From NCBI GenBank assembly GCA_965279315.1, contig OZ257145.1:682001-746000 (forward strand): 64,000 bases of DNA. The letters run 5' to 3'. Shown here piece after piece: positions 51,129-60,376 of the stretch. The position numbers and the translations under genes were made by a program. This DNA comes from JAPWJZ01 sp965279315 (GTDB taxonomy: Bacteria > Pseudomonadota > Alphaproteobacteria > Micavibrionales > UBA2020). The notes below the pieces were generated by a model. It did no database searches. It saw nothing but the letters and a program-made list of their open reading frames with translations, and was not told the DNA's origin. Every line of letters starts with the position of its first letter. Position 1 is the stretch's first letter.

Positions 51129-52382
51129 ATGTTAAATAAAATCATCGAGATGTTCTCGCCCAAATCCCCGACCCAGAAACTGATCGAGCATGAAGCGCAG
51201 TTTGTGGCGAAAAATTACCACCCCCTGCCCGTCGTGCTGAACCGCGGCGAGGGTTGTTACCTGTGGGATCACGAGGGCAAGAAATACCTCGACATGATGA
51301 GCGCCTATTCCGCCGTCAGCTGCGGCCATTCGCATCCCCGCATCGTGAAGGCGCTGACCGATCAGGTGGGCAAGCTGGCGATGTGCAGCCGCGCCTATCA
51401 CACCAACACCCTCGGCCCCTTTGTCGAGAAACTGGTGCAGGTGACCGGCCTTGATGAAGTGCTGCCCATGAACACGGGCGCGGAGGCGGTGGAAACCGCC
51501 GTCAAGGCTGCCCGCCAATGGGGCTATGTCGTCAAGAAAATCCCCGAGAACATGGCCGAGATCATCGTCGCCGACGGCAATTTTCATGGCCGCACCACAA
51601 CCATCATCAGCTTTTCGACCGAAGCGGATTACCGCAAGAATTTCGGCCCCTTCACGCCCGGTTTCAAATCGGTGCCGTTCGACGACCTGAAGGCCATCGA
51701 AGCGGCCATCACGCCGAATACCGCCGCCATCCTGTTTGAACCCATTCAGGGCGAAGCGGGCATCAAGACGCCGCATGACGGTTTCTTGCAGGGCCTGCGC
51801 AAATTGTGCGACGAGAAAAATGTGCTGCTGATTTTGGACGAAGTGCAGTCAGGATTGGGCCGCACGGGAAAAATGTTCTGCTTCCAACATGAGAATGTGC
51901 TGCCCGATGTGCTGATCCTCGGCAAGGCGCTCGGCGGCGGGTTGTTGCCCGTTTCCGCCATCGTCGGCAAGAAAGCCGTGATGGAATTGTTCAAGCCCGG
52001 CAGCCATGGTTCAACCTTCGGCGGCAACCCGCTTGCGGCAGCCGTTGGCCTCGAAGCCCTGAAAGTTCTCGAGGAAGAAGGCATGGTGCAGAACAGCGCC
52101 ATCCTGGGCGCATACATGCAGGAACAGCTGCGCGGCATCAACAGCCCGCTGGTGACCGGCGTGCGCGGCCGTGGCTTGTGGATTGGCATGGATTTCGACC
52201 CCGCGCGCGTGACCGCGCGCAAGGTCTGCGAAAAGCTGATGGAAAAAGGAATTCTTTCCAAAGACACGCACCATACCGTCGTGCGTTTCGCGCCGCCGCT
52301 CACCATCACCCGCGAACAGATCGACTGGGCGCTGGAACAGGTGCGCACCGTGATCCGCGAGCTGGAAGGCAAGAACGCTTAA
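51129..52382 (+). CDS. rocD: ornithine--oxo-acid aminotransferase
   Basis: 417 aa, class III PLP aminotransferase. RGEGCYLWDHEGKKYLDMMS opens the domain; LPMNTGAEAVETAVKAARQW and GNFHGRTTTIISFS are typical of RocD; LILDEVQSGLGRTGKMF carries the PLP-contacting Asp and ILGKALGGGLLPVSA the Schiff-base Lys. It converts ornithine to glutamate semialdehyde. Divergent from ald, which fits an amino-acid catabolism locus. Confidence 0.93.
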   Translation: MLNKIIEMFSPKSPTQKLIEHEAQFVAKNYHPLPVVLNRGEGCYLWDHEGKKYLDMMSAYSAVSCGHSHPRIVKALTDQVGKLAMCSRAYHTNTLGPFVEKLVQVTGLDEVLPMNTGAEAVETAVKAARQWGYVVKKIPENMAEIIVADGNFHGRTTTIISFSTEADYRKNFGPFTPGFKSVPFDDLKAIEAAITPNTAAILFEPIQGEAGIKTPHDGFLQGLRKLCDEKNVLLILDEVQSGLGRTGKMFCFQHENVLPDVLILGKALGGGLLPVSAIVGKKAVMELFKPGSHGSTFGGNPLAAAVGLEALKVLEEEGMVQNSAILGAYMQEQLRGINSPLVTGVRGRGLWIGMDFDPARVTARKVCEKLMEKGILSKDTHHTVVRFAPPLTITREQIDWALEQVRTVIRELEGKNA

Positions 52383-52391
52383 ATAATATTT

Positions 52392-52814
52392 TTAGGGTTT
52401 CGGCGCAAAGCGCGGCTTCGGCGCGGGCTTTGCCGCGACTGCCGTTTTCACATCGTCATTGGCATTTTTGAATGCAGGACCGATGGTTTTCTCGGTAAGC
52501 GCGGATGGCGGTTCCACAGGCGCGGGCACATCCGGTTTTTTCGGCGCCGTAACGTCGAGCGTTGCGGGCTTCATGCGCGATGCCGTGAATTTTGCGGTCA
52601 GGCCCCCCACCACGAATGCGCCGCCAGCCAACAACATGGTGCTGGGCGCTGCGGTCATGAAGGCGGCTGTGCCGATCAGCGCGAGGCCGCCGATAATGCC
52701 GCTGTCACCTAGCCCGTCGATGAACGTCTTCGGTGTTTCGGATTTTTTCGGCAGGCTCAATTTCTGCGCAAAGCTGCGGAGTTTTTCACCGGCGGATTTC
52801 AGCGGATTCTTCAT
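52392..52814 (-). CDS. hypothetical membrane protein with Pro/Lys tail
   Basis: 140 aa from ATG 52814. Two hydrophobic segments (GIIGGLALIGTAAFMTAA and TMLLAGGAFVVGGLTAKF) form a probable hairpin. The rest is low-complexity: Lys-rich before it, and a Pro/Ala/Lys tail after it (ending AAKPAPKPRFAPKP). Convergent with rocD, 9 nt apart. Family not recognised. Confidence 0.55.
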   Translation of the reverse strand: MKNPLKSAGEKLRSFAQKLSLPKKSETPKTFIDGLGDSGIIGGLALIGTAAFMTAAPSTMLLAGGAFVVGGLTAKFTASRMKPATLDVTAPKKPDVPAPVEPPSALTEKTIGPAFKNANDDVKTAVAAKPAPKPRFAPKP

Positions 52815-52962
52815 GGCTGCCCCATAAGTCGCGCATTTCAATCAGATAGGCCAATCATGGGCGCGCCCCTGCCCGCTGTCAATTGCGCCCATTATGGCAA
52901 TCAGGCGCAACGCTTTCTCAACCAATTTGCCTTATTTTGAAAATGAACAGGGAGAGAACCGC

Positions 52963-53526
52963 ATGCTCTATGCCATCAACGACCTTCTGCAGAAAATGGG
53001 CGCACCCGAGGCGAAGGAGCGCGGGCGAATCGAATGGCATTATTTTGACGCGCTGAAAAAGAACCTGGAAGGCTTCGCGGAAATCCGTTTCGAAGCGGGC
53101 GGCGAGCGCCTGATCGCGGAAATGAAGCACATCAAGAAAAATTACGAGGACGATGCGGGCAAGCTGCACCCCGTCTATACCGAAAGTTTCTATTTGTACG
53201 CCGAGCGTACGGCACGCGCAGGTTACTACCGCGTCACAAAAATTTCGCTGGATGGCGAAGACTATAACAACCCGCAAAAAGGCGTGATTGAACTGGGCCT
53301 GTCGGTGTTCCACGCCCGCGCACTGGATATTTCGATCCGCATGATGGAGCAGGTTTTCAACAAGCAGGACATTACCGAACCCGCAGCCGACCCGATGCCG
53401 CAGTTCAAGGCGATGTTCGCGCAACCGAAACCGTCGCCTGCGCCCGCGCCTGTGCCGCGCAAGGAGGAATGGGGCGTTGTCATCCCCTTCCGCCCGCGCA
53501 ATCACCTGCACGCCAACGCGGGCTAG
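52963..53526 (+). CDS. hypothetical protein
   Basis: 187 aa from ATG 52963 (GGGAGAG 6 nt upstream); the frame opens 23 codons earlier at 52894. The first ~140 residues form a mixed alpha/beta domain (MLYAINDLLQKMGAPEAKER, then GRIEWHYFDALKKNLEGFAE). A Pro/Ala linker (PKPSPAPAPVPRKEE) precedes a short C-terminal peptide WGVVIPFRPRNHLHANAG. No signal peptide. Family not recognised. Confidence 0.6.
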   Translation: MLYAINDLLQKMGAPEAKERGRIEWHYFDALKKNLEGFAEIRFEAGGERLIAEMKHIKKNYEDDAGKLHPVYTESFYLYAERTARAGYYRVTKISLDGEDYNNPQKGVIELGLSVFHARALDISIRMMEQVFNKQDITEPAADPMPQFKAMFAQPKPSPAPAPVPRKEEWGVVIPFRPRNHLHANAG

Positions 53527-53529
53527 GCT

Positions 53530-54879
53530 TTACGCGCCGGCAACCGTCATTTTCGCGATCCGCAGCGTGGGCGTATCGACGCCATATTTGAAAATCAGGT
53601 CATTCGCGGCTTCCATATCCAGCCACATTTGCATGATGTTTCCCGCAATCGTCATTTCCGCGACGGGATAGGTGATCTGGCCTTTTTCGATCCAGAACCC
53701 GCGCGCGCCGCGGCTGTAATCGCCGGTCACGGGGTTTGCGCCTGATCCCATCAGCTGCGTCACGAAGAAGCCTTCGTCGATATCCTTGATCAGCTCCTCG
53801 ACCGTTTTCTGGCCGGGCTGCATGTAGAAATTCGCGGCCCGGGGGGACGGGGGCGATGATGCGCTGCGCGCGGCATTGCCCGTCGTTTTCAGGCCCAGCT
53901 GCTTTGCCGACGATGTGTCCAGCAGCCAGCCCGTCAGCACGCCGTTTTCAATAATGCTGCGTTTTTGAGGCGCGACACCCTCGCCATCAAACGGGTGGGA
54001 GCGCGCGCCGCGTTTCAGGAAAGGGTCGTCGATGACGGAAATATTCGCAGGAAAAATCTGCTTGCCCATCGAATCTTTCAAAAATGTCGTGCCGCGTGCA
54101 ACCGCGCTGCCGCTGATCGCGCCTGCCAGCGACCCGATCACGCCGCCCGCCGTGCGACGGTCGAAAATGACCGGCATTGTTTTTGTCGGGCCCTTGCGCG
54201 GGTTGAGCGCCTTCACGGCGCGCTCGCCTGCATTGCGGCCGATCGATGCGGGGTCGGCCAAATCTTTCAAATACGCGGCGGAATCGAAGTCGTAATCGGT
54301 TTCCATGTGCGTGTCTTCGCCCGCAATCACGGACACCGACATGCTGAAGCCCGATGCCGAATAACCGCCGACAAAGCCGTTGGTCGCCGCGTAATATGAT
54401 GTTTCTTTCGAAACGCCGCATTCCGCGCCGTCGGAATTGGTGATGCCTTCAACGTCCAGCGCCGCGTTTTCGGCGGCATCTGCCATTTCGGTCATTTTTT
54501 CGACGCTGAGGTCGGTGGCATCATACAGATCGAGGTCGGGGAAACTTTTCGCAATTTCGGCCGGGTCAGCAAGGCCCGCATATTTATCTTCCGGCACCAT
54601 GCGCGCCATGGCGACGGCACGCTCCGCCATTTGCTGCAGCGCCTCGGGCGAACGGTCGGATGAGGAGACAATTGCCTGTTTGCCGCCCACCAGCACGCGC
54701 AGGCCAATTTCGGCTTCTTCGGACCGTACCAGCGATTCCGGTTCGCCATTGCGGCGCGTGACGGAGACGGAGGCGCTGTCGGACAGCACGGCATCGGCGT
54801 CGGTTGCGCCGGCCGCCCTGGCTTTTTTCAGCACGTCTTGCAGCAGTTGCAGGGTTTCTGCCTGTTTTGCGTCGGCCAT
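53530..54879 (-). CDS. pmbA: TldD/PmbA family protein, TldE (PmbA)-like
   Basis: 449 aa from ATG 54879 (AAGGA upstream). The N-terminal RNGEPESLVRSEEAEIGLRV and the C-terminal block around FFVTQLMGSGANPVTGDYSR, RGARGFWIEKGQITYPVAEM match PmbA/TldE. No HExxxH metal motif of TldD is present, as expected for the non-catalytic partner of the TldDE protease, which processes modified peptides and unfolded proteins. No tldD gene is in this window. Confidence 0.9.
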   Translation of the reverse strand: MADAKQAETLQLLQDVLKKARAAGATDADAVLSDSASVSVTRRNGEPESLVRSEEAEIGLRVLVGGKQAIVSSSDRSPEALQQMAERAVAMARMVPEDKYAGLADPAEIAKSFPDLDLYDATDLSVEKMTEMADAAENAALDVEGITNSDGAECGVSKETSYYAATNGFVGGYSASGFSMSVSVIAGEDTHMETDYDFDSAAYLKDLADPASIGRNAGERAVKALNPRKGPTKTMPVIFDRRTAGGVIGSLAGAISGSAVARGTTFLKDSMGKQIFPANISVIDDPFLKRGARSHPFDGEGVAPQKRSIIENGVLTGWLLDTSSAKQLGLKTTGNAARSASSPPSPRAANFYMQPGQKTVEELIKDIDEGFFVTQLMGSGANPVTGDYSRGARGFWIEKGQITYPVAEMTIAGNIMQMWLDMEAANDLIFKYGVDTPTLRIAKMTVAGA

Positions 54880-54895
54880 GATTTTTTCCTTTTGA

Positions 54896-55741
54896 TTATT
54901 TCTCGGCGGCTTCGGCATCGGCGTTATGCACGGCCGGCACGAAGCGTTCGGTCTGCTGCGCGCCCTGCGGCAGCTCGATCAGTTTCAGGTTGATTTTCGG
55001 CGCTTTCGATTTGTCCTCGAACGAGTCGTGGAATTTCGTCAGCACTTCGGAGAAACGGTTAATCGCATCGACCGGTTCCGATTCATAGATCGGGCGCTGC
55101 AGCAGCACCGCGAATGAATCCGCGCCCAGGCGCCCGATCACGTCCGACTGCCGGCGCATGAAGGTCATTTTCTCGGTCAGCTTCTTGAACGTCTCGGCAT
55201 AGGCCTCTTCGCCGCCCGCCGTCAGTTCCGCATGGTTTGTCACCGTGATAAAAACGACGAGGCTACGCTCGGCATAGCGGAACGAACGATCGATGGCGGA
55301 CAGGAACAGCTGGTTGAATGCCGCCTTGCCGATCATGCCGCCGGTCGAATGCACGTTGTCTTCGCGCGCCAGATGGCGACTGAGCGCCATCAGGCGTTCG
55401 GCATTGCCGATCTTGGTTTCAAGGTCTATCGCCGAAAGCGGCTTGTTGATGACATCGTTCGTGCCCGCCGTGATCGCGTCTTCGGTCGTGGCGTTTTTCG
55501 ACAGCAGCAGCAGGTAGGGCTTCACGGGGGTGCGGATATTTTTCCAGACGCCGATCACCACGGGCCGCGCTTCGGAAAGCGGCGCGGGGTCGACCATCAC
55601 GCAGTCGAATTTGCCGTTTTTCAGCAGCTCAAACGCCGCGTTTTTATTCTCTTCCGTCACCACTTTATGGCCCTTGGCCTCCAGCTTGTGCGCGATCAGC
55701 TGGTTGGTGAGAGATTCGCGGTCGATGACCAGAATTTCCAT
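54896..55741 (-). CDS. response-regulator-like protein with degenerate GGDEF domain
   Basis: 281 aa. A receiver-like domain (residues 1-110) keeps the phospho-acceptor position Asp51 (VMVDPAPL) and Lys100 (INKPLS), but the usual acidic pair reads DR at 7-8. After a helical linker, residues ~130-260 follow the GGDEF fold; the active-site motif reads RLGADSF (204-210) instead of RxGGDEF, so diguanylate cyclase activity is unlikely. It may act as a non-catalytic sensor or effector. It lies 16 nt upstream of the pmbA gene and probably shares its transcript. Confidence 0.75.
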   Translation of the reverse strand: MEILVIDRESLTNQLIAHKLEAKGHKVVTEENKNAAFELLKNGKFDCVMVDPAPLSEARPVVIGVWKNIRTPVKPYLLLLSKNATTEDAITAGTNDVINKPLSAIDLETKIGNAERLMALSRHLAREDNVHSTGGMIGKAAFNQLFLSAIDRSFRYAERSLVVFITVTNHAELTAGGEEAYAETFKKLTEKMTFMRRQSDVIGRLGADSFAVLLQRPIYESEPVDAINRFSEVLTKFHDSFEDKSKAPKINLKLIELPQGAQQTERFVPAVHNADAEAAEK

Positions 55742-55852
55742 GGCGGCTTCGTCCCCCTGTTACCCTTGGCCGTAATTTTAGGGTTAACCCCGCAGGAACA
55801 CCAATCAAAAAGGCGGCAAAAAGCTGGGTTTTTCCCTATTCCTTGATAACAT

Positions 55853-55881
55853 TTGACAAACCCCCCGCACTTCCATTATTA
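55853..55881 (+). promoter_or_regulatory. promoter for tRNA-Leu
   Basis: Consensus TTGACA (55853-55858), 17-nt spacer, TTATTA (55876-55881), about 22 nt before the mature tRNA 5' end. The best sigma-70-like promoter in the window. Confidence 0.7.
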
Positions 55882-55902
55882 CTCATCCCACCAAGCACCC
55901 GT

Positions 55903-55989
55903 GCCCAAATGGCGGAATTGGTAGACGCGCAGGTTTCAGGTACCTGTGGGGTTACACCCGTGTAAGTTCGAGTCTTATTTTGGGCACCA
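55903..55989 (+). tRNA. tRNA-Leu(CAG)
   Basis: 87 nt with encoded CCA. Acceptor GCCCAAA/TTTGGGC, anticodon stem CAGGT/ACCTG with loop TTCAGGT giving anticodon CAG, and a long variable arm typical of class II tRNAs. A C6/G6 hairpin (about 55993-56017) follows, without a T-run. Confidence 0.95.
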
Positions 55990-56034
55990 TTTACCCCCCC
56001 GAGGTTTATCCGGGGGGGCAGGACAAAAAGCCGG

Positions 56035-57033
56035 ATGCCGACTGGAATGACTCCGCCCCCTGAAGGCTGGAAGATTGTCTTCCGTCAACTTGCCGTTCTG
56101 GCGCTTTTTGCCGCCACCCTCTTCCTCTACATGAAAAGCCCTGCCGAGCGCACCTATTGGCCGTACATGCTGTGCGGCTACCTGATCGGCGCGTTCGTGT
56201 ATTTCCGCGAACCGCCGGAATCCCGCATCGGCGTCTTCCGCTACCTTTTCCCCGTCGAGATATGGACACACCGCTCCGCGGTCAATGACTGCCTGATGGC
56301 GCTGGTGAACATCGTTTTCATCGCGGTCGTCTATCGCTACACGGTGCTGAACCCCGGCGTAATCATCGCCTATGCGCGCGAAACCGGGAACGCGCTGTCC
56401 GGCCTGGAACAACAGCCTGCGCCCGGCGCTGCCGCCGTCGTGCTTTATACCATCGTCGCGCTGTTGGCATCGGACCTGTTTTATTACATCAGCCACCGGC
56501 TGTCGCACCGGATCCCGTTTTTGTGGGAATTTCACAAAGTGCACCATTCCGCGCAGGTGATGACGCCGCTGACGCTGTACCGCATGCATCCCGTGGATTT
56601 CTGGCAGAACACGGTTTTCAGGGCGATCGGTCTTGGCATCACCGCATTCGTGTTTGTGTACCTGTATCCGGGTGCATGGAGCATGGTGCTGGTGGGCGGC
56701 GTAAATGCCGGGATTGTGATCGGCAACATCATCGGCGCGAACCTGCGGCACAGCCATATCTGGCTGTCCTTTGGCCCCGCGATCGAGCATGTCGTGCTCA
56801 GCCCCGCGCAGCACCAGATCCATCACAGCACCAACCCCCGCCATTTCGACAAGAATTACGCCTCGTTGCTGACGGTGTGGGACTGGATGTTCGGCTCGCT
56901 ATACGTGCCGAAGGGGCGCGAACACGTCACCTTCGGCCTTGGCAGCGAAGAGCATGACCGTCCCTATACATCCATCTGGGGGATGTGCGTGCAGCCGTTC
57001 AGTGCTATTTTCGGCCGGCGATCCGGCGGCTGA
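56035..57033 (+). CDS. sterol desaturase / fatty acid hydroxylase family membrane enzyme
   Basis: 332 aa, about five to six membrane helices. The di-iron His boxes are intact: HRLSH, HKVHH and HQIHH, with a further ALLASDLFYYISHRL context. The family adds hydroxyl or double bonds to lipids such as carotenoids, hopanoids or fatty acids. The substrate cannot be told from sequence. A GTG/ATG alternative exists at 56050. It is convergent with an acyltransferase gene (29-nt overlap). Confidence 0.85.
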   Translation: MPTGMTPPPEGWKIVFRQLAVLALFAATLFLYMKSPAERTYWPYMLCGYLIGAFVYFREPPESRIGVFRYLFPVEIWTHRSAVNDCLMALVNIVFIAVVYRYTVLNPGVIIAYARETGNALSGLEQQPAPGAAAVVLYTIVALLASDLFYYISHRLSHRIPFLWEFHKVHHSAQVMTPLTLYRMHPVDFWQNTVFRAIGLGITAFVFVYLYPGAWSMVLVGGVNAGIVIGNIIGANLRHSHIWLSFGPAIEHVVLSPAQHQIHHSTNPRHFDKNYASLLTVWDWMFGSLYVPKGREHVTFGLGSEEHDRPYTSIWGMCVQPFSAIFGRRSGG

Positions 57034-58102
57034 GCGCAAGCGCAGGTTTTTCCACCAGCATATGCAGCGCCGCCGCCGCAACCAGTGACAATACAACCGA
57101 AATGCAAGCAAGCGTGCCGTAACCCGCCATGCCACGCCCCGCAAGGATGACCGTGAAAAGAACGGGCACATGCACAAGGTAAAGGCTGTACGACACCTTG
57201 CCCAGCCATTGCAGCCCCGGATTCAAAAGCACCCGTTTCGCCGTTGCCGATGACAGCGTCAGGGCCAACAGCAACGCCGCGGCCAGCATCATGAGCGGCG
57301 CATAGCGGAATGAATCAATCGCACTGAAAGACGCGATGCAGGCGACCCACAGGCACCCGCGCGCCGGAACCGGCATCCGCAGCAGACACGACGTCACCGC
57401 ATCGCGATGCCGCGCCAGCAGGATGCCGAAAATGAAGGCGGGCATGATCGCCACCGTGGCGGTCAGCGTTCCCGCGAAACTGTCCGTCATGATCGGATAG
57501 TCGCGGAAGCCGCCATAGGTTGTGGCAAGATACGTTCCCGCCAGAAAAGCTGAAACCGCGAAGAACAGGCTGCCGATGGTGGAGCGGCAACACAGCACAA
57601 GCAGCGGAAACAGCAGCGAGATGCGCATTTCATGCACCAGTGACCAGGCGGGCGAATCAAGGAAAATATGGTCCCAGATGCCCGTCATCGCAAAATGGCC
57701 CGCCACTGCATCCGCCGACAGCGACCTGCCGCCCCATATGCGTTCCGCCCAATCCGCCGTACCTGCACTGCCATGCGGGGTGAGTGAAAAGGCAAGCGCG
57801 GCAAGCGCGATTGCTGCCGCGAAGGGGATATAAATCCGGCAGATGCGCCGCAGCACGAATGACGGATATGACGGCGCATTGCCGCGCCAATAAGGCAGGG
57901 CGAGCACGAAGCCGCTCAGCACAAAAAACACCATCACCGCGGCGCGGCCGTTGGTCAGCAGCAGGAAAGGCGGGGTTTTTAAAATGGCAAAAGATTCTTT
58001 CAGCATCGCCGGCAGCACGCCGTAGCAATGTCCCAGCACCACGATCAATGCCGCAACGCCGCGGATGGCGTCCAGCGCGCGATAGCGGTTTTCGTCATTC
58101 AT
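57005..58102 (-). CDS. acyltransferase 3 family protein
   Basis: 365 aa with about ten membrane helices. It opens RYRALDAIRGVAALIVVLGH, the acyltransferase-3 signature with RG and catalytic His, and ends with SYSLYLVHVPVLF, the second family motif. Members O-acylate sugars on LPS, peptidoglycan or exopolysaccharide. It overlaps the upstream small gene by 4 nt and the sterol-desaturase gene at its 3' end. Confidence 0.9.
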   Translation of the reverse strand: MNDENRYRALDAIRGVAALIVVLGHCYGVLPAMLKESFAILKTPPFLLLTNGRAAVMVFFVLSGFVLALPYWRGNAPSYPSFVLRRICRIYIPFAAAIALAALAFSLTPHGSAGTADWAERIWGGRSLSADAVAGHFAMTGIWDHIFLDSPAWSLVHEMRISLLFPLLVLCCRSTIGSLFFAVSAFLAGTYLATTYGGFRDYPIMTDSFAGTLTATVAIMPAFIFGILLARHRDAVTSCLLRMPVPARGCLWVACIASFSAIDSFRYAPLMMLAAALLLALTLSSATAKRVLLNPGLQWLGKVSYSLYLVHVPVLFTVILAGRGMAGYGTLACISVVLSLVAAAALHMLVEKPALALSRRIAGRK

Positions 58103-58536
58103 CTGGCAGGCAGCCCGCCATATTCCGCGATCAGGTGGGCGCGCGACGCGTCGCCCGCCCGCGTTGCTTCAAGATGCGCCTCGGCAAGCGCGCCCTTGCC
58201 GGGGCTTCCCATATCCTTCAGCACTTCGGCCGCCGTCATCGCGGCGATACTGTCCTTGCCCAGCAGCATTGCCTTCAGGTGCGGCAGGTCTTCGGGTTTG
58301 GCCTCTTCCTTTAAGGAGTTGATGGTGTCCATGTTCATGCCGCGCGTCATGTGTGCGTAGCCTGTGTTGCGGATGACCGCGCAATGCAGCTGCGCGGGGC
58401 GGCCCGGCAGCGCGCAGGTGTAATAACCGGTGACCGCCGCCCAGCCCACCAGCGCCACCATCAGCAGGATCAGCCGGCGGCCGCCCTTGCGCCGCATGAA
58501 AAACAGGGCAATCAACAGTTTCAGGCCTCTGGACAT
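58099..58536 (-). CDS. hypothetical membrane-anchored helical protein
   Basis: 145 aa from ATG 58536 (AGGAG 8 nt upstream). An N-terminal signal anchor (RRLILLMVALVGWAAVTGYY) is followed by a helical domain with repeated LLGKDSIAAMTAAEVLKDMG-type segments resembling HEAT/Armadillo-like repeats. Coupled to the acyltransferase by an ATGA overlap. Function unknown. Confidence 0.6.
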   Translation of the reverse strand: MSRGLKLLIALFFMRRKGGRRLILLMVALVGWAAVTGYYTCALPGRPAQLHCAVIRNTGYAHMTRGMNMDTINSLKEEAKPEDLPHLKAMLLGKDSIAAMTAAEVLKDMGSPGKGALAEAHLEATRAGDASRAHLIAEYGGLPAR

Positions 58537-58592
58537 CTGACGCGCTCCTGATATAGTTTTTGAACAAAACACCAATAAAAACAGGCAACAAA

Positions 58593-59204
58593 ATGAATGT
58601 AACACTGCATGAGGGCGATTTGCCAGCGGGTCTCGATCTGGGGCCTGTCGTTGCAATCGATACCGAAACCCTCGGCCTGCGCCCCATGCGCGACCGCCTC
58701 TGCCTTGTGCAGCTGTCGTCGGGTGACGGCAATGTGCACCTTGTGAAATTCAGTACCGCCAAATACGACGCGCCGAACCTGAAAAAACTGCTGGGCGACC
58801 CCAAGGTGACCAAGCTGTTCCATTTCGCGCGTTTCGACATCGGCGTGATGCACACCTACCTGAACGTGCTGACCGCGCCTGTCTATTGCACCAAGGTCGC
58901 ATCGCGCATCGCCCGCACCTATACCGGCCATCACAGCCTGAAAAACCTCGTGAAGGATTTGCTGCAAATCGATATCGACAAGCAGCAACAGACGACCGAC
59001 TGGGGCGCCGCTACGCTCAGCCCCGAACAGATCGAATATGCCGCAACCGATGTGCTGCACCTGCACCGCATCCGCGCCATCCTGGACGAATCACTGGTTC
59101 GCGAGGGCCGGATGGAGCTGGCGCACGCCTGCTTCGGCTTCCTGCCCCACCGCGCGCTGCTGGACATGGCAGGTTGGGCGGAAGAGGATATTTTCACGCA
59201 TTAA
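58593..59204 (+). CDS. RNase D-like 3'-5' exonuclease
   Basis: 203 aa from ATG 58593; a TTG 11 codons earlier is possible. DEDD exonuclease motifs are AIDTETLGL (Asp, Glu), LFHFARFDIGVM (Asp) and YAATDVLHLHRI (Asp with Tyr four positions before, DEDDy type). Only the catalytic domain is present; HRDC domains of full RNase D are absent. It sits directly before the kdsD-lpt operon, the usual alphaproteobacterial place for this short form. Confidence 0.92.
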   Translation: MNVTLHEGDLPAGLDLGPVVAIDTETLGLRPMRDRLCLVQLSSGDGNVHLVKFSTAKYDAPNLKKLLGDPKVTKLFHFARFDIGVMHTYLNVLTAPVYCTKVASRIARTYTGHHSLKNLVKDLLQIDIDKQQQTTDWGAATLSPEQIEYAATDVLHLHRIRAILDESLVREGRMELAHACFGFLPHRALLDMAGWAEEDIFTH

Positions 59205-59230
59205 CAATGCGGGATTAGCCTTGGTTAATT

Positions 59231-59282
59231 GTTATGTAAATTACTTGAATGAATTGACATAACAACATAAATTTGATAGATA
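59231..59282 (+). promoter_or_regulatory. promoter of the kdsD-lptCAB operon with inverted repeat
   Basis: TTGACA (59254-59259), 17-nt spacer, TAGATA (59277-59282), in an AT-rich stretch. A 7-bp inverted repeat GTTATGT/ACATAAC (59231-59237 with 59257-59263) overlaps the -35 box and could be an operator. Confidence 0.55.
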
Positions 59283-59359
59283 TTTTGCGCTGCACCACGC
59301 ATGATAAGGCCGCTTTGGAACGTATCGTTTTAAGCCGACCACCAACCAGCGAGTACGCC

Positions 59360-60376
59360 ATGAAAATCGCCAAATTGCCCGAAACCGCCCGCGCGCAGGC
59401 AGCATCCGCCGAGACCGTTGAAACCGGCCGCCGCGTGCTGAAGACCGAGGGCGAGGCGCTGCTGGAGCTGGCGGCATTCCTGAACGACAGTTTTGACCAG
59501 GCGATTGAAATCATGTCCGCCGCCGAAGGCCGCGTGATCGTGACCGGCATGGGCAAGAGCGGCCATGTGGCGCGCAAGATTGCTGCAACCATGTCATCGA
59601 CCGGCACCCCCGCCTTCTTCGTCCACCCCGCAGAGACCAGCCATGGCGACATGGGCATGATCGTGCGCGGCGATGTGGTGTTGGCGATGTCGAATTCCGG
59701 CGAAGCGAAAGAGCTCCTCGACCTCATCGAATACACGCGCCGTTTTGCGATCCCGCTGATCGGCGTGACCAGCCGCCCTGAATCGACGCTGGGCCAGAAA
59801 TCGGATGTTGTGCTGCTGCTGCCGCCCTGCCCCGAAGCCTGCCCGAACGGCCTTGCCCCCACCACATCGACCACCATGACGATGGCGCTGGGCGACGCGC
59901 TGGCGATCACGCTTTTGGAGCGCAAGGGCTTCAGCGCGAAAGACTTCAAGATTTTCCACCCCGGCGGCAAGCTGGGCCAGCAACTGATGAAGGTATCGGA
60001 AATCATGCATACCGGCGACGCGCTGCCCCTTGCTGCCGAAAACGCATTGGTGCGTGACGTGATCCCGACCATCAGCGCAAAAGGGTTTGGCTGCGTCGCG
60101 CTGGTGAACACAGACGGCACGATGGCCGGCCTGATCACCGACGGCGACATCCGCCGCCATTTGAGCAACGACCTGATGGACAAGCAGGCGAAAGACATCA
60201 TGACGAAATCGCCCAAGGTCACCGGCCCCGACATGCTGGTCGCCGAAGCGATGGCCGTGATGAACGACCTGAAAAACACTTTCCGCAAGATCACGGCGCT
60301 GGTCGTGGTCGATGACGCCGGCAAGCCGGTCGGCCTGCTGCACCTCCATGATTGCCTGAGAGCAGGTTTTGCCTAA
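59360..60376 (+). CDS. kdsD: arabinose-5-phosphate isomerase (KdsD/KpsF)
   Basis: 338 aa from ATG 59360. SIS domain with VTGMGKSGHVARKIAATMSS and HPAETSHGDMGMI, DVVLAMSNSGEAKELLDLIE, and two C-terminal CBS domains. It makes arabinose-5-phosphate, the first precursor of Kdo for LPS. No kdsC phosphatase gene follows, unlike in enterobacteria. It overlaps lptC by 8 nt. Confidence 0.95.
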   Translation: MKIAKLPETARAQAASAETVETGRRVLKTEGEALLELAAFLNDSFDQAIEIMSAAEGRVIVTGMGKSGHVARKIAATMSSTGTPAFFVHPAETSHGDMGMIVRGDVVLAMSNSGEAKELLDLIEYTRRFAIPLIGVTSRPESTLGQKSDVVLLLPPCPEACPNGLAPTTSTTMTMALGDALAITLLERKGFSAKDFKIFHPGGKLGQQLMKVSEIMHTGDALPLAAENALVRDVIPTISAKGFGCVALVNTDGTMAGLITDGDIRRHLSNDLMDKQAKDIMTKSPKVTGPDMLVAEAMAVMNDLKNTFRKITALVVVDDAGKPVGLLHLHDCLRAGFA

